Below are positions 1-12,400 of a DNA stretch of 64,000 nucleotides, one piece after another. A program made the translations under genes and the position numbers. A model generated the notes under the pieces. That model was not told the origin of the DNA and made no database searches. It worked only from the letters and a program-made list of their open reading frames with translations. Numbering within the stretch: position 1 is the stretch's first letter; every line of letters begins with the position of its first letter. Origin of the DNA: Dipteronia dyeriana (lineage: Eukaryota > Streptophyta > Magnoliopsida > Sapindales > Sapindaceae); NCBI GenBank assembly GCA_032871835.1, contig CM065296.1, positions 5,838,001 to 5,902,000 of the forward strand, in the 5' to 3' direction.

Positions 1-1008
1 TGGACCTGGAGGACACGGTACGTACTTATTAAATTTCATATTAACGTTTGTGTAAGTATTGTTGAATTGTTAACAATTACGGTGGTTTTAATTTTTGTCA
101 GCATATGGATGCATACCTCAATATTCTTCGCAAGCGTCAACGAGGATTCCACAATGTGTACAACCAGAGGATCAACGTGTTGGATACACAATTTTATGTC
201 AGTAGGTATAACATTTGGGAATCAAATCGGATTTTCTGGTTATTTATTATTAATAAGATATTGGCAATGCTTGTACAACCACTTATGTTGTACATGTGGG
301 AGAGGATGATGCCTCACGATTCGCACGGTGTTGTGACCACGGCAAGGTGGAATGTGTTACAGTCCCGATGGTTGGAAGAGGACCTTCTGATGGTCCATGG
401 AGCAACCACGAGTGGAAACCGCCCATGGCACGAGATTGACCTGGTAAGTGTTACATGATGGAGATGATTAAAAAAAACTGTTCGTATATCCTCAGCTAAC
501 ACGGCATGCAAACTTTTATATGTGTTGATTCCGTACAAAGTTGGGGCCCAACATTGGCTGGTGGTGAGCGTCGACCTTTGTCGCGGGAAGATTGACATTT
601 ATAACCCCTAGGGATAAGAAGTCCCTTATCAGATCAAGCACCAGCAGGTCCGGCAATTACGGTGGTTTTTACCCTCCATGTTGAGTGACGCGGGGTTTCA
701 CACAGCATGACGAGCTGGTCATCGGGCGTTCCCTCGGAAAAATAAGCCCTTCTCGGTCAGCCTAGTGCATACTTCTACAGTCCCCCAACAGTAGAAATCG
801 TAAGACATTCTATTTCATTCAAGTGTTTAGATATTGTTTATGAACGATTTCTAATGGTGTTTTATGTGCCGAATTGCAGAGGTAACTGTGGTCCCCATAC
901 TTTGAGACTTATCGAGTAAGGCCTTTTGATTGGTCAGAGAACGACATGAGGATCATTCGGGAGAAAATGGCTGTGGAGATTTTTTCTAACTCCAGGCCAG
1001 CCAAGTGA
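1..1008 (+). pseudogene. Ulp1-like cysteine protease (C48) of MULE element 1, 3' part
   Basis: This is the C-terminal half of a transposon Ulp1-like peptidase, a relative of SUMO/ubiquitin-like deconjugating proteases. Exon ends are visible: a donor after 17, an acceptor before 102 and a donor after 443. The exon from 102 reads HMDAYLNILRKRQR. A later exon has the catalytic His in AQHWLVVSVDL (His codon 552-554), and the catalytic Cys lies in RGNCGPHTLRLIE (codon 887-889) after an acceptor at about 880. The residue after IDIY that is usually Asp is Asn here. The frame ends with a stop at about 1008. Broken: in-frame stops at 609-611, a few codons later, and at 708-710. The N-terminal part lies before the window. 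Confidence 0.72.
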
Positions 1009-1186
1009 TTTTTTGTATATTCCCATTTTATATGTACACAGACATGTAATTAATTCATGAATATTAATTCGTTCACTATTCAATCATTAATATTAATTCA
1101 TTCATTAATAAGTAATTATTGCAAATCCAAATTATTACAATATGATACACATCCAAAAGTTTTCAATGTGATCGAAACTTTGTCAT

Positions 1187-3961
1187 TCATTCCCTATTAG
1201 AGTCAACGTTAGGGCACGTTTGTTTGTTGTGTCCAATTGAATGGCAGATGCTACACTTACAGCGGTATTCATCGGGAACAGCTCTTCTTGTACCTTCATT
1301 AATCATAGGTGGATTAGGACATCTCCTGGAATTATGCTCTGGTTGTCCACATCTTCTACAGGATTGTGTAGTTGTCCTCTCCGAAGACGAGACATGGCAA
1401 CCCGCCCTCGGGCTTCCTGCTTGTCTCCTGGAGTTTGGATTCAAAATCACTCTCTGAGCAATGTCAGATGGCACAAATCAAGTGGAAGGATGGCCCACCG
1501 GCATAATAGGAACCGAGTACGCATTAATAAGTGTCTGTCTCTTGTAGTAGTCCGTACACAAAGTTGTGAAGTTCAGGTTTCGCTCCCTGTAAAAAACATT
1601 GAAAACGATCTGCTTCACCGAGAAAACGATCAGTAGGTTTTCAAAATTGTGAAGTCCAAGTTTCAGTAATGTACCGTGCTGCCGCAAGGGCATGAGAACA
1701 TAAAAAATGATCCATTTGAAATTTGTTGCAAGTACAAGTCTTCCGAGCTAAGTTAACAGTCCATTGTTTTTCAGACCGCTTGACCAAAAAAATATTCCAG
1801 TCGACTGGATTTACGGTCAAATAACCACACTTCTCCACACGTTTTAAGAGCACAAGATGTGCTACGACGGTCAACTGATGACGCATGGTTTGTGCAGCTC
1901 TATAGCGATCACAAACCACCGTTGCAGCATATTCCTAATGAACTCAGCCAGAGTCAACATAGGAAGTTGGCGTGCAAATTTAAGGCATGAGTTTATGCAT
2001 TCTGCAGCATAAGTCGTCATCACCCTATACCTTCTTTCTGGACAGTTTACACGAGACCACTTGTATGGACCGGCATCAATTACATAATCATATGTATTCT
2101 GGTGCAAGTTTCTTAACTCTTCCATATGCTGGTTATATTCAAACTCGATGTATGCGCGGGCTGCTTTGTCCATTATTACGGCAACATCCTTCCTATGAAA
2201 TCGCTTTTTGATATTTTCAGCAAAGTGCCAGCAACATATGGTATGGGTGGCATAAGGGAACACTTTAGAAATCCCTGGTTCAATGCTTGCATGTCTATCA
2301 GAAATGAAAACTAGCTCATCAATATGACCTAGGGCACCCTTCAAGCAATCCAAAAACCATTCCCATGAAAGGTTGTTTTCTGAGTCGCCGTACCCAAAAG
2401 CAATTGGATACACATGTTCGTTCCCATCTTGTGTTGTTGCAACAAACATTGTACCCTGGAATCGTCCCTTCAAATGGGTACCATCAACAGCAATGACTAG
2501 ACGCATAAACGTTCGGAATCCTCTAAGTGAGGCACCAATCGACATGAAGAAGTATAGAAATTTACCATCTTCGTCGCAATGTAAGTCAGTGATTGTGCAG
2601 GGATTTTGTTGTTCCAAAACGTAACCAAATGATGGAAGCAGTTGGAAGGTTTTCTCATGCGTTCCATATGTCAGTGACAATGCATAATCGAGGGTGGCAT
2701 GTGCCTTACTATACATGATTTGGATTCCATACATTGATTTCATGTCGGCAATTATGTCCTTCGGACACATTAGTCGACCATCTTGTTGTTGAAGTCTATG
2801 TGCAATAACTTCTCCAATTATGACTGCACTAGCTTGTCGGTGCCGGTGTTGAATTTCCTCTAACGAAAAAGTGTGTTCGTTGTCAAAACTTCTTACTTGA
2901 AAGTATGTGTCTTCATCTCTCCTCACCTCTCTTAACTTCCACGTACAATTTCCCATCAAACAAACTAGATGTAATGTTGTCTTATTGGACCTTTTCACCT
3001 TCCACTCGAAGTTCTGCCGCATTGCAAAATGGCATACTAGTCTCTTCAAATCCTTTTTCGTTGGAAAAAACTGGTCTTTATATATCATGCTTGTAGGTTC
3101 ATCTTCAAACAAGTTCTTGCTTCCACCAAAACCAAACGAATATGATTCTGCTCTTAGAATAACCCATGTTGTGGCATTATCAGAATCATCTGCAGTTACA
3201 TTAGCCCTCCCCTCGGAGGTCCCAGCTATATTTGGTGCACTGGAACTAAATATGTGTACATATCTTACACGTCTTTCCGTTTCGACAGGTTCTGCATCAT
3301 CCTGATTGTCCTCTACATTTTCTACAGAATTTAAATTGCCCTCATTATCCACCTCATTATTCACCCCAACATTCAGTGTTGTATTCTCCTCATTGTTGAT
3401 GTCATTGTAGATCTCATTGTATTGGTGGTTGTACTGTCTACCATTCATCTCAATATGACAACCAAATACATCGTCGAATTGAGGTCCCGGTCTATTATCA
3501 TGGGCGGCTACTTCCGGTGGGACAACACATATGTTTTCCCTACCATCAATCTCACTTCTTTCTGTGAACAACTGGTTGCTTCCGCCTGGCGATCGAAATT
3601 GTTGGGTGTTATCAGGATAAGGGATATCTTCACCAATGACACCTTCTGCTGGCCTCTCGACTAGACGAACACATACTTGAGGGATCAGTCTATCTTTCCC
3701 TAGCATAAACTGAACATCGTATTTGTTTCTTATAAATGTACGACATGTAGTCCCAGGAACAATTGATAGAGACTGTAGCTCAGCACTGTATTTGTTCTCA
3801 TCAAACTTCACAATGGTTTGCACGATCGACACCAGTTCGTCGTAACTCAAATTCTTTGACACATACAAACATTGGTTATCGGAACCTAAATACCTCTGAT
3901 TTCCGTCTGGTAATTGCTCTCATCGACCGTTGTAAGATATGACTATTCTCACCATATCCAT
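1187..3961 (-). pseudogene. MuDR/MULE transposase of element 1, with SWIM and CCHC fingers
   Basis: This encodes a Mutator-type DDE transposase. In order on the minus strand it shows: an N-terminal PB1-like region from Met at 3961; an acidic Asn/Glu-rich linker; the plant MuDR DNA-binding region (around YKDQFFPTKKDLKRLV); the MULE catalytic domain with Asp in AVDGTHLKG and Asp in ISDRH; a SWIM zinc finger (CTCNKFQMDHFLCSHA); and two C-terminal CCHC knuckles (CRRCGQPEHNSRRC and CSICHSIGHNKQTC). An 88-nt intron at 1674-1587 splits the codons after HALAAAR and restores AARERN. Four lesions would have to be ignored to read it through: a TGA at 3920-3922 in place of Trp, a frameshift near 1910, a TGA at 1478-1480 in place of Trp after GHPST, and shifted frames between them. 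It is a dead but recent-looking copy. Confidence 0.85.
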
Positions 3962-4062
3962 TGTCCTGTCATAACCAACATCAAAAACCATTAATAAGGA
4001 AAAAATATTTCATATTAAATTTACAATTATAAAGGATTAAACAAAAATCAAAAGTGTAAGAT

Positions 4063-4540
4063 ATGAAGCTTTTTTTTAAATTGATCGAGCTTTTTTTGTA
4101 CATGATCGAGTCGTTTTTATACATGATCGAGCTCTTTCTAACGGGATCGAGCTTTTTTTGTTCAAAACCAAGCTTTTTTTCTACATAATCGAGCTTTTTT
4201 ATATATGGCTCGAGCTTTTTTTCATATGGCTCGAACTTTTTTCAAATATGGCTCGACCTTTTACTTTTAAGTATCGAACTTTTTTTTTAGGAATCGAGCT
4301 TTTTTGTGAGGGATCGAGCTTTTTTTATGCTGGATAGAACTTTTTTTGTACGAGAGCTTTTTTTGGCAAGGATCGAGCTTTTTTTCTGATGGATCGAGCC
4401 TTTTTTTGAGGGATCGAACTTTTCTTTTTACGTATCCAGCATCTATTTTTTGGACCGAGCTTTTTTTGAATTTGATCGAGATTTTTTTTCAAATTTCCGA
4501 GCTTTTTTATAAATGTTTCGACCTTTTTTTAAAACATTTA
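4063..4540. repeat. Degenerate GATCGAGCTTTTTTT short tandem array
   Basis: About twenty copies of a 20-28 nt unit, consensus near GATCGAGCTTTTTTT plus 5-10 variable bases, lie head to tail just upstream of the transposase start of element 1. Variants include ATCGAGC, CTCGAGC and ATCGAAC followed by a T run. No coding potential is visible. It sits where a 5' leader intron or subterminal region of the MULE is expected. Confidence 0.85.
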
Positions 4541-6420
4541 CAGCTTTTATGCCTAAGATTATAAACTTGTTTGCACTACTACAACTCAACTCGGCCAAAT
4601 ATATATACAAAAAAAATATGCATACATGTTCATTCATTCTTTGTAAAAAGTTTACAACTCCAGGACATCAACATAAAAAAATTGAGACAACATGTTCATA
4701 AATGTTCATACAGTTTATACCACACAGAAATACAATAAAAATGGAAATAAAGATCAGAAATATTAATTTACCTTCTTGTACAATATCTGGAATGGAGCTC
4801 GTTTTCTGATGAAAAAATGGAGTAGGTGATTGATTTTCAGACAACTTTTTTGGACAACAGCCTTTAAAGAATAAAATATCGATTATTTAAGGACAATTTC
4901 GGTAGCTCACCATAATAGGTGTCTTTTAAACTTAACTTATTATAACAGTGACATCACTGCAAGTGACCAAAAAAAAATGTGACATTACTCACCAATTCCA
5001 CTATAAGTTAACTTACATTGTATAAACAAATTGATAGTGCAGCGGGTAGAAAACATGCGTTTCCGTTGGATATTGTATTAAAATAATCCATATATTATTA
5101 AAAATTATTTTATTTTATCCTTAGTATTTTTCTTTATTTTATAACTTTAATTTATTTAGAATGAACAAATTAAAAAAATTACCAATAATTAGAAGAATAA
5201 CAAATTCAAAGTAATATTTAGTAATTAATTATTTTATATAAATTTAAACTAAATTCATTATAAATACAAAACAAAATTCTTATTATAAAATTAGATTGTA
5301 ATTTATGTTGTTTTACTTGTTATTATTTATTTATTAATATTATGTTTCTTGTTATACATCATCTCTTAACTGATCTAGTAGTGCATCTCTCTTCCACATA
5401 TGTGGTGAGGGTTCAAATCTCATCACGTACATATTACTTCAAAAAAAAATATTTTGTTTTTTGTTTTTATTTCTTTTTAAATATATGAATAAAAAAATAA
5501 TTTTGTTTTTAAAAAAAACTCATTTTACTATTATCTTAATTTTTCAAAATTTCAATATTTTTTTAATTGAATTGTTATTTTATTTAAATGTCTCACCTGA
5601 TTAAAATTTCTGGATCTGCCACTAGATAGATTGGTTCGATAATAAAACCCCGTTCGACTCCTCCCTTCCTTAAAAGCCCTAAATTTATATAATAATATAA
5701 CACTTGAAAAAAAAAATGAATAGTTTCAACCATTTAAATCATGTTACTTGAAAAAAAAATCTCCGACTTTGAAAAAAAAAATCTCCAGCATGAATAGTTA
5801 ACATTCCTTCGTTGTAAGCCAAACATTCCTCCATTGTAAACCATTTTAACCCGAACCCAAGATTGCTCCAAGAATGTATTTCCTCTCATGGATATCTAAA
5901 TGCCCACAGGCGTATAGTTTCCTAATTGCCCAGCAATCGGAAAAAAATTGTCAAATTGCCAATTTGAGTTACCAAATTGACAATTTTTTGTTGGCTTTAA
6001 AAATTTGGAAGTTTTTTGGAATTTTGTCCACTTATTTCATTTTCTTATCAATCTCCTGAAAGGAGAAGAAACACAAAATAACAAAACTTTTGAAAGGCCT
6101 ATAATTAACTTTATGAAAGAAGAAAAAAGAAACAATTAAGTATGGCATTTGCAACTGTTAGTTCTACTGGATACACTCTCCTGTAATTCAATTTTACTTG
6201 CTATAAGTCTATAACACTACCCACCCCATCCCATTCAATTATTCTTTTTTCTCATATTTGTGTACCAACAGTTCTGCCAGTCAAAATGCCAAAATGTAAC
6301 TCCGACGACCAACCAAAAAAGAAATATTTCCCTTCATGTCGAGATTTTGATGTCACCTGCTCTATTAGGTGATGATCAAATACTTTGCGATAAACGAACC
6401 AACCAACATCTGTTCCCTAA
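4541..6420. other. AT-rich stretch without a gene; downstream flank of the MATH gene
   Basis: Mostly A/T homopolymer-rich DNA. No frame looks like a protein family. The proximal part (4541 to about 4860) probably still belongs to MULE element 1. The part next to 6420 should hold the 3' UTR of the MATH gene. A short segment at about 5365-5440 contains GGTTCAAATCT, which resembles a Pol III box B, but it is too little to call a SINE. Confidence 0.5.
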
Positions 6421-9400
6421 TTAACTATGGTTGAACCAGGGACCGACAGCACCATTCACGTGCCCGTTGCTGTGGATCCCAACACCATTTGGGATGAGTG
6501 ATGGGGGCAATCCGACAGCCATTGGAGGAGGTGTACTTGCATATAGCCCATGATTGTGATTGTGTTGGAGATTGTGAGGGCTCACAAGTGGACTGGCAGC
6601 CGGACTCCCTTTACATTGTTGGAGGGTGTGGATTTGCCTAAGCCCTTCCTCATGAATTCGAGCCAATGTCTCCAACTCCTTCATTGATAGAGCTTCCAAA
6701 CCCGCACCGTAAAGGGGGGCATGTCGTGACATTTCTTCCTGAAGTTGACCCTCAAGTGTGTGAATATATTGCTGCACAAGACCAAAAAAAAAACCTTAAC
6801 ATTAGCATGCACATGAAAGCAGAAGACGGCACACAAGTTTGTTAATTTTTAAGGCAAAAACCTGGCAAGTCTGCAATTTTGACTCCATGCCATCAATATA
6901 TGCTTCACATCGAGCAACCTGATCTTCCTTCTCCCTCTTTTCTCCTTCAGTTTGCCCAACTGTTTGTGTCAATCTTCGAACTTCATCCTGAAGGGACTGA
7001 CAAATTTCTTCCCGAGTCACATTCTCCGTGGCATATCGTTTCAGCTCCTCATCAAATCTTTTCCTTGCAGCTTCGGCACTCTTTAATCTTTCAGCAAGAG
7101 TGTTTTTCTCCTTCAGTAATCTCTGTCACATTCAGATTTTGTTGTCAGTAAAGGCATAAGAAAAGCTGTGAATACATAAGCCAGAACAAATAAAGCAAAT
7201 AGCAAATGATTTATTGACAACCAGCCCAACCTCACAAAACCCAAAAGGGAGGAGAGAAGAGGAGAGATCATAACTTCCAATAAATAATTTGATCTGCGTT
7301 TACTTTAGAAATATTGCCATGTATGTCAACATGGTAATTTTCACAGGATTTTCTTTTCATTGAAAAGAATTTGAAGGACTTTTGTTATCAACTCATAGTT
7401 TTGTCCTACAAATAAAACAATAAATACTAGGGCTTCACCCACAAACCAAGACTCAAAGAGCATAAATAAACGTGTTAGGTAAAATCAAAATTCATAGAAG
7501 TTAAAAACAACTCTGAGGCTTTAAAAATATAATAAATTAATTTTTTTAAAACAAAAAAGCTATTCTATGTCCAAATAAATGGCAAGAATGCAGGTACACT
7601 CTGCAGGATCACGGCATATTATAAAAGACTATAAAGACCTCAGCGATGGAATTGCTCTAGTAGAGTTAGAACCACAGAACAACAACTAAAGGGGGTGAGG
7701 CACCACTTAGCACACAACCTTCACTCCCAGATAATGGAAGAGTAATGATTTCATGGAGTACTTGCTTTCAAGGACAATTGAATGAAATCAGCCAAATTTC
7801 AACTACTACATAATAAAATGTAGATCACTACCTTTAGTTCATCACGTTTCCGGGACTTCAACTGGGAGAGTTGTGTCTCTGCATCATGAAGACGATCCTG
7901 AAGAACCTTCTTCTCAGAGGCGACCTTTGTAACTTCATCATCCCGCTCTGAACGAATCCAATCAAGCTGACTTTCGATTTCTTGTATATGTTCAGAAAGC
8001 TCCTTCTTCTCCCGAGCAAAGCGATCCATCTCAGCTCTCATTTCAGACTGTCAATCATAAACCACGTCAATTCTAATTAACTCAAACAATTAGGATGTGA
8101 TAGAATACTCCATATCTTATTTTCAATCTAATCATTATAAGTACCTTTAGACGACTGTTAGTGGCTTCAGATTCACTCAACTGTTGTGCGATAACTGCTT
8201 TTTCTCTGGCCATATTTGACGTTTCAGCCTTCCTCTCTTCACGCATACGGATAATTTCATCTTCACTGGCGCATAACTGATGCCAAAGTGCTGCCCGGTC
8301 AACATTTGCAAGTTCAGCAACCTCCCGCATCATGCTCAGAACAGGTCTAACAATTTCTTGCTCCTCACAGACCAGAAGAACCAAAGTTTCCAAGTCTAAA
8401 TCTACTTCACGACTACTCTCTGTACTACTAGTAGCACGGTCAATCAGTCTCTTCAACATCCTACCTCTGTAGGACTCATCAGGATACCATTTTAACAATA
8501 TTGTGTAAAGCATCTTCACAAACCCCCTCACACGAAGGTCTCTGGAGAGCGCCAATGACTCAGCAAGACCAAGAACATAACTAAAGTCATCGCGTTGGAC
8601 TCTCATCTGCTCACTGGCTTCTCCTTCAACATCTACATGCTGAAAATTTTCAGTAACAAATCTAGCATTAAGGTTTAGCCTTTGAGCGAGGCGTCTTTCC
8701 AAGACCATAGCTACAGATTGAGCCACAATGGTTCCTCGAACTACAGCTCTCTCAAAGGTTTGAGCAGCTTCAACAGCAAGACAAGGAATCGATAACATCT
8801 CAATCAGGATGTAGATATCAGAAAAATGACAACTAGCACGGAAAGCCTTCTCATCCACAGCATGCAACCTTTCAGAACTGGGGCCATTTTCACCAAACAA
8901 AAACAGCCCACAAGGCATTGTTGAGCAATTGTCACCAAAATCATCATCACAATCCATATCTCTAAGTATGGTTTCAGCAACATCTCCCCAACTATTTACA
9001 GTTTTACTTAAAAAATCAAGGACACAAGGAGACACCTCTGCACCCAAAATTTTAAGCCTAACACGAACTGATCTAACCTGCAGACGATAACAAACAAGTT
9101 AACAATGCTTTTTGAGACCAGTCAAAAAAAGAAAAAAAAAATGAAAATGACATGAGAATTACATACAGCTTCAGGAAGATGTTGACACTGGGATGCAGCT
9201 TTAAATATAAAATCTATGGTTGCTACCAGTGGTTCATCATTTGTGTCCATTAAAAGCTCCAAAGATTGTAACAAAACACGTTCCCACACTTCACTGCCGC
9301 ATTCCAGTTGACTAAGAGCACCAAAAACCTGAGAAATAATAGCATCATAGTTAAGCAATAAAAGATAGAGACTAAATTCAAAACAGGGATAAAATGTTCC

Positions 9401-12400
9401 AGATTTATTTTATTTTTAAATATACTTCTAAAAGAACATCCCAGCAAGCCTATTAAAGAAAATTAAATAGAACATCTCATAAGTAATCTTACGGATATCC
9501 GCAAAGCAGGCTCAGCATCTGGCTTTTGAAGTCGTTCAAGAAGTGCATATGCAGCCAGTGGATGCTCTGAATGCTCAACTAATTTGGGTACCAAGGCAAC
9601 TAAGTCCGGTTGCAGATGCTTAGGAGCTTTATCCAATACAAGAGAAATCTTCTGTGCAGACTGAGGACGTCGTCTTGGTTCAGGACAACCTTGCGGAACA
9701 GCTCCATCCAGTGCTCTCAGTGAGTTTACAATCAACCCCAAAAGCTCCTCAGACTGCTCTGGCCACTTGGTCTGAAATCAATTTATTCAAGTTATGCAAA
9801 ATAATTAAGCCAGGACTCAGGAAGTTCACAAGTTGTGCAATCCAAATCCATACCTTAGAGCGAAGGGAAGCACTTTCTGAAAACCCCACAGCAGATGTTT
9901 CTGGCGGGAAAATTGGCTGTCCAGGAACTGCTTTTTCAGGCACATTAATCCCATTCATGTCAGAACTTTGTACAGCAGATGTACAACTACTATCATCCAC
10001 TCCAGAATCCAATCTCTCATATACAGGAAATTGAGCAGACTCTTTTGCTCCATTTTCCCTATCAGATTCCAATGGCCTGGCACCTCCATTGCCATCAAGA
10101 GAAGGTTTTGAATTTGCATCAGAAGAATCACCATGAGAACTTCCTTCTGAAGGTTGGCAACACTCAACCATTATATCCAAAAGTAGATCAATGATTGCCT
10201 GCTGCAGAACTTTAACACCCATTAACAAATTCATGACACTGGGAGAAGATTCGTCAGTCTTTGTGATCTTCTTTCCATCATTATTACCAGAGAGCTTGGT
10301 TGGTAAAAGCAAGCGCTTTGCTTTAGCTGGGTCATCAAGGTAAACGCGAAGTCCAGTGAGAAAACCTGCAATTGCACCAGCATCCATTAGAAGCTTTTCT
10401 CTTAGAGTGACCTGTGGTTGGGATGGATTATCTCCATATGTGAGATGAAACCCAGCTCTTGAAAGAAGATTTCTAACGATATCTTCTTCATCTCCACTTA
10501 TTCCTTCACTGTCTTCAGAATCAACGAGTTCATCAGGATCAGTTGTCAAAGCATCCTGATCGTCCTCAGAAGCCATAACCTGACAGAAGGAAAACCAATC
10601 ATGAACACAGAGATATGAAACCATGACATTAAAAATAAAAATAAAATAAAAAAAGTAGAAATCAAATGCTGCCTGCAAGGAACTGCAGAAGAACATAAAC
10701 TAGAATGAAAAGAAGATAAAATGACATCACAATTTCAAACCCAAGCAAATTTGGTCTCTACTGTTTGAAGCATGTAAAAGCATTGACATCAATTCACATT
10801 ATTTAAATGCATCTAATAGCCCAGGTCTGAGATACAGACAAGATTATTAAATTTCAAGTATGGATCATAACACACAACCAAGTAGTGGAAAGTATGCGCA
10901 AAATTTTAAACATGGGCAGACACAACAAACAGGAAGCAGACAATTAACCAACTAACCTAACCCAGTAGACAACAAACATTGAATTTTGCTACTAGTTTTA
11001 ATTAAATCTCTTTAGTCTACAAATGTTCCAGCAAAACTGTTCTGTGATCACTACCTTCAGAGAAGAATCAAGCTTATCAAACGTATAATTGAACTTATTA
11101 TGGAAATAACATAAGCTAGACCTTTATTTCCTTTAGGCACACATGCAAAAGTCCATATTGGGAGCTACATTAATCATTAACCTCATCTCCAAGTCAACAT
11201 TGCATCAGCTTTTAGAATGAGGTAATTTCATAAATGTTCTCAAGAGTCAAATAAAAAACAAATAATAGGTCCAAATACACCAGTGATCGCACAAACAAAA
11301 CTTGTACATAACGACTAGCAACAAATAGATTGAAGAGGGCCCAAAACTACTCACCTCTAAGTCTGAGAACTCGAACCAGGGGCAGCAATCCAAAATTTCA
11401 CAAACAAAAACAACAGTGTCACGCATAAGGAAGCCTGCATCTGCTTCCAACATATCAGACACCTTCATAAATTGCAAAACGGAATTATTCCATGTCTTCG
11501 TACATATAGAAGACTCCTTCCACACAGTCTTGGCTGGGTTCTTTTGATTCACCACAGCCATTCTGTATCTGACCCAAAAATTTTTATCTGGATCACTACC
11601 AACTGACTGATCACTCTCTAAATATATACAGATGGTGTCAAATGACTCATATACACCTGCATCAAGAAGATGCTAAAGGTCAGTCAAATAAAAGACAAAT
11701 GACTACAATTGTATTATGAGTGGAGAAAAGTCAAGAGGCAAGCACCCACCAATCCGAAGCTCACATCCACCAGCTTGAAAAAATTTGCTGAAAATTTTCC
11801 GGGTTTCCATTATCTCCTTGAAGGACAAGAAGTTCTCCACCTTCCAAGTAAATGAACTTCTTTTTCCCACTTTGTCTATTTGAGAACTAGCATTGGTCGA
11901 CTCGGTATCCTGATCAGTAAAATCCTGCATTATTGATGTCTCTTTCAGAATGAGAACCTCTGCTGAGAATACAACAGTGTCCTGGACAAGAAACCCAGAA
12001 TCCTGGTCAAAGAGACTGGTAAGAGTCACAAACTCACGCCAACCCCAATCCTTTGCAGCTTTGGAATAACGATTCTGGGATTCCTTTGTAACGGATTTCT
12101 CTTCCATTCTTTGGTTCACAACTGACAACCTATGACTCACAAAACAGCTCCAATCACTAGAAGTATTCCGTGAATCCATAACTTCAAGAAACACCGAAAG
12201 GTGGCAAGGTGGCTGAGACTGCCCTGATACCATCAAGCACAAGAGTAATTTACATCAGTTCACTCTTGTAAGCTCAAATTTACCCAGTTCATTGAATTTC
12301 AAGTCCAACGATCTAAGTATTAATGAAATGCCACAAGCAAGGTCGGAAAGTCACCTCCGTAACAGAAGATAAGCAGGACATTTAATTATTTTCAAAGCAA

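Larger units (their letters stand above)
1..4860. mobile_element. Kaonashi-type MULE (element 1), right part only
   Basis: Two convergent genes lie side by side: a Ulp1-like C48 protease gene on + (ending at 1008) and a MuDR/MULE transposase gene on - (ending at 1187). This pairing is known for the Ulp1-carrying plant MULEs called Kaonashi elements. The left end is outside the window. The right end is not resolved: it should lie beyond the short-repeat array at 4063-4540, but I could not match a terminal inverted repeat without its partner, so the stated end is a guess. Both genes carry stop codons, so this copy is not autonomous now. Confidence 0.7.

Noticed and set aside
5365..5440. tRNA-derived SINE (box B-like GGTTCAAATCT)
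   Set aside because: Only one short Pol III-like motif; no clear box A, no 3' tail or target duplication that can be matched.
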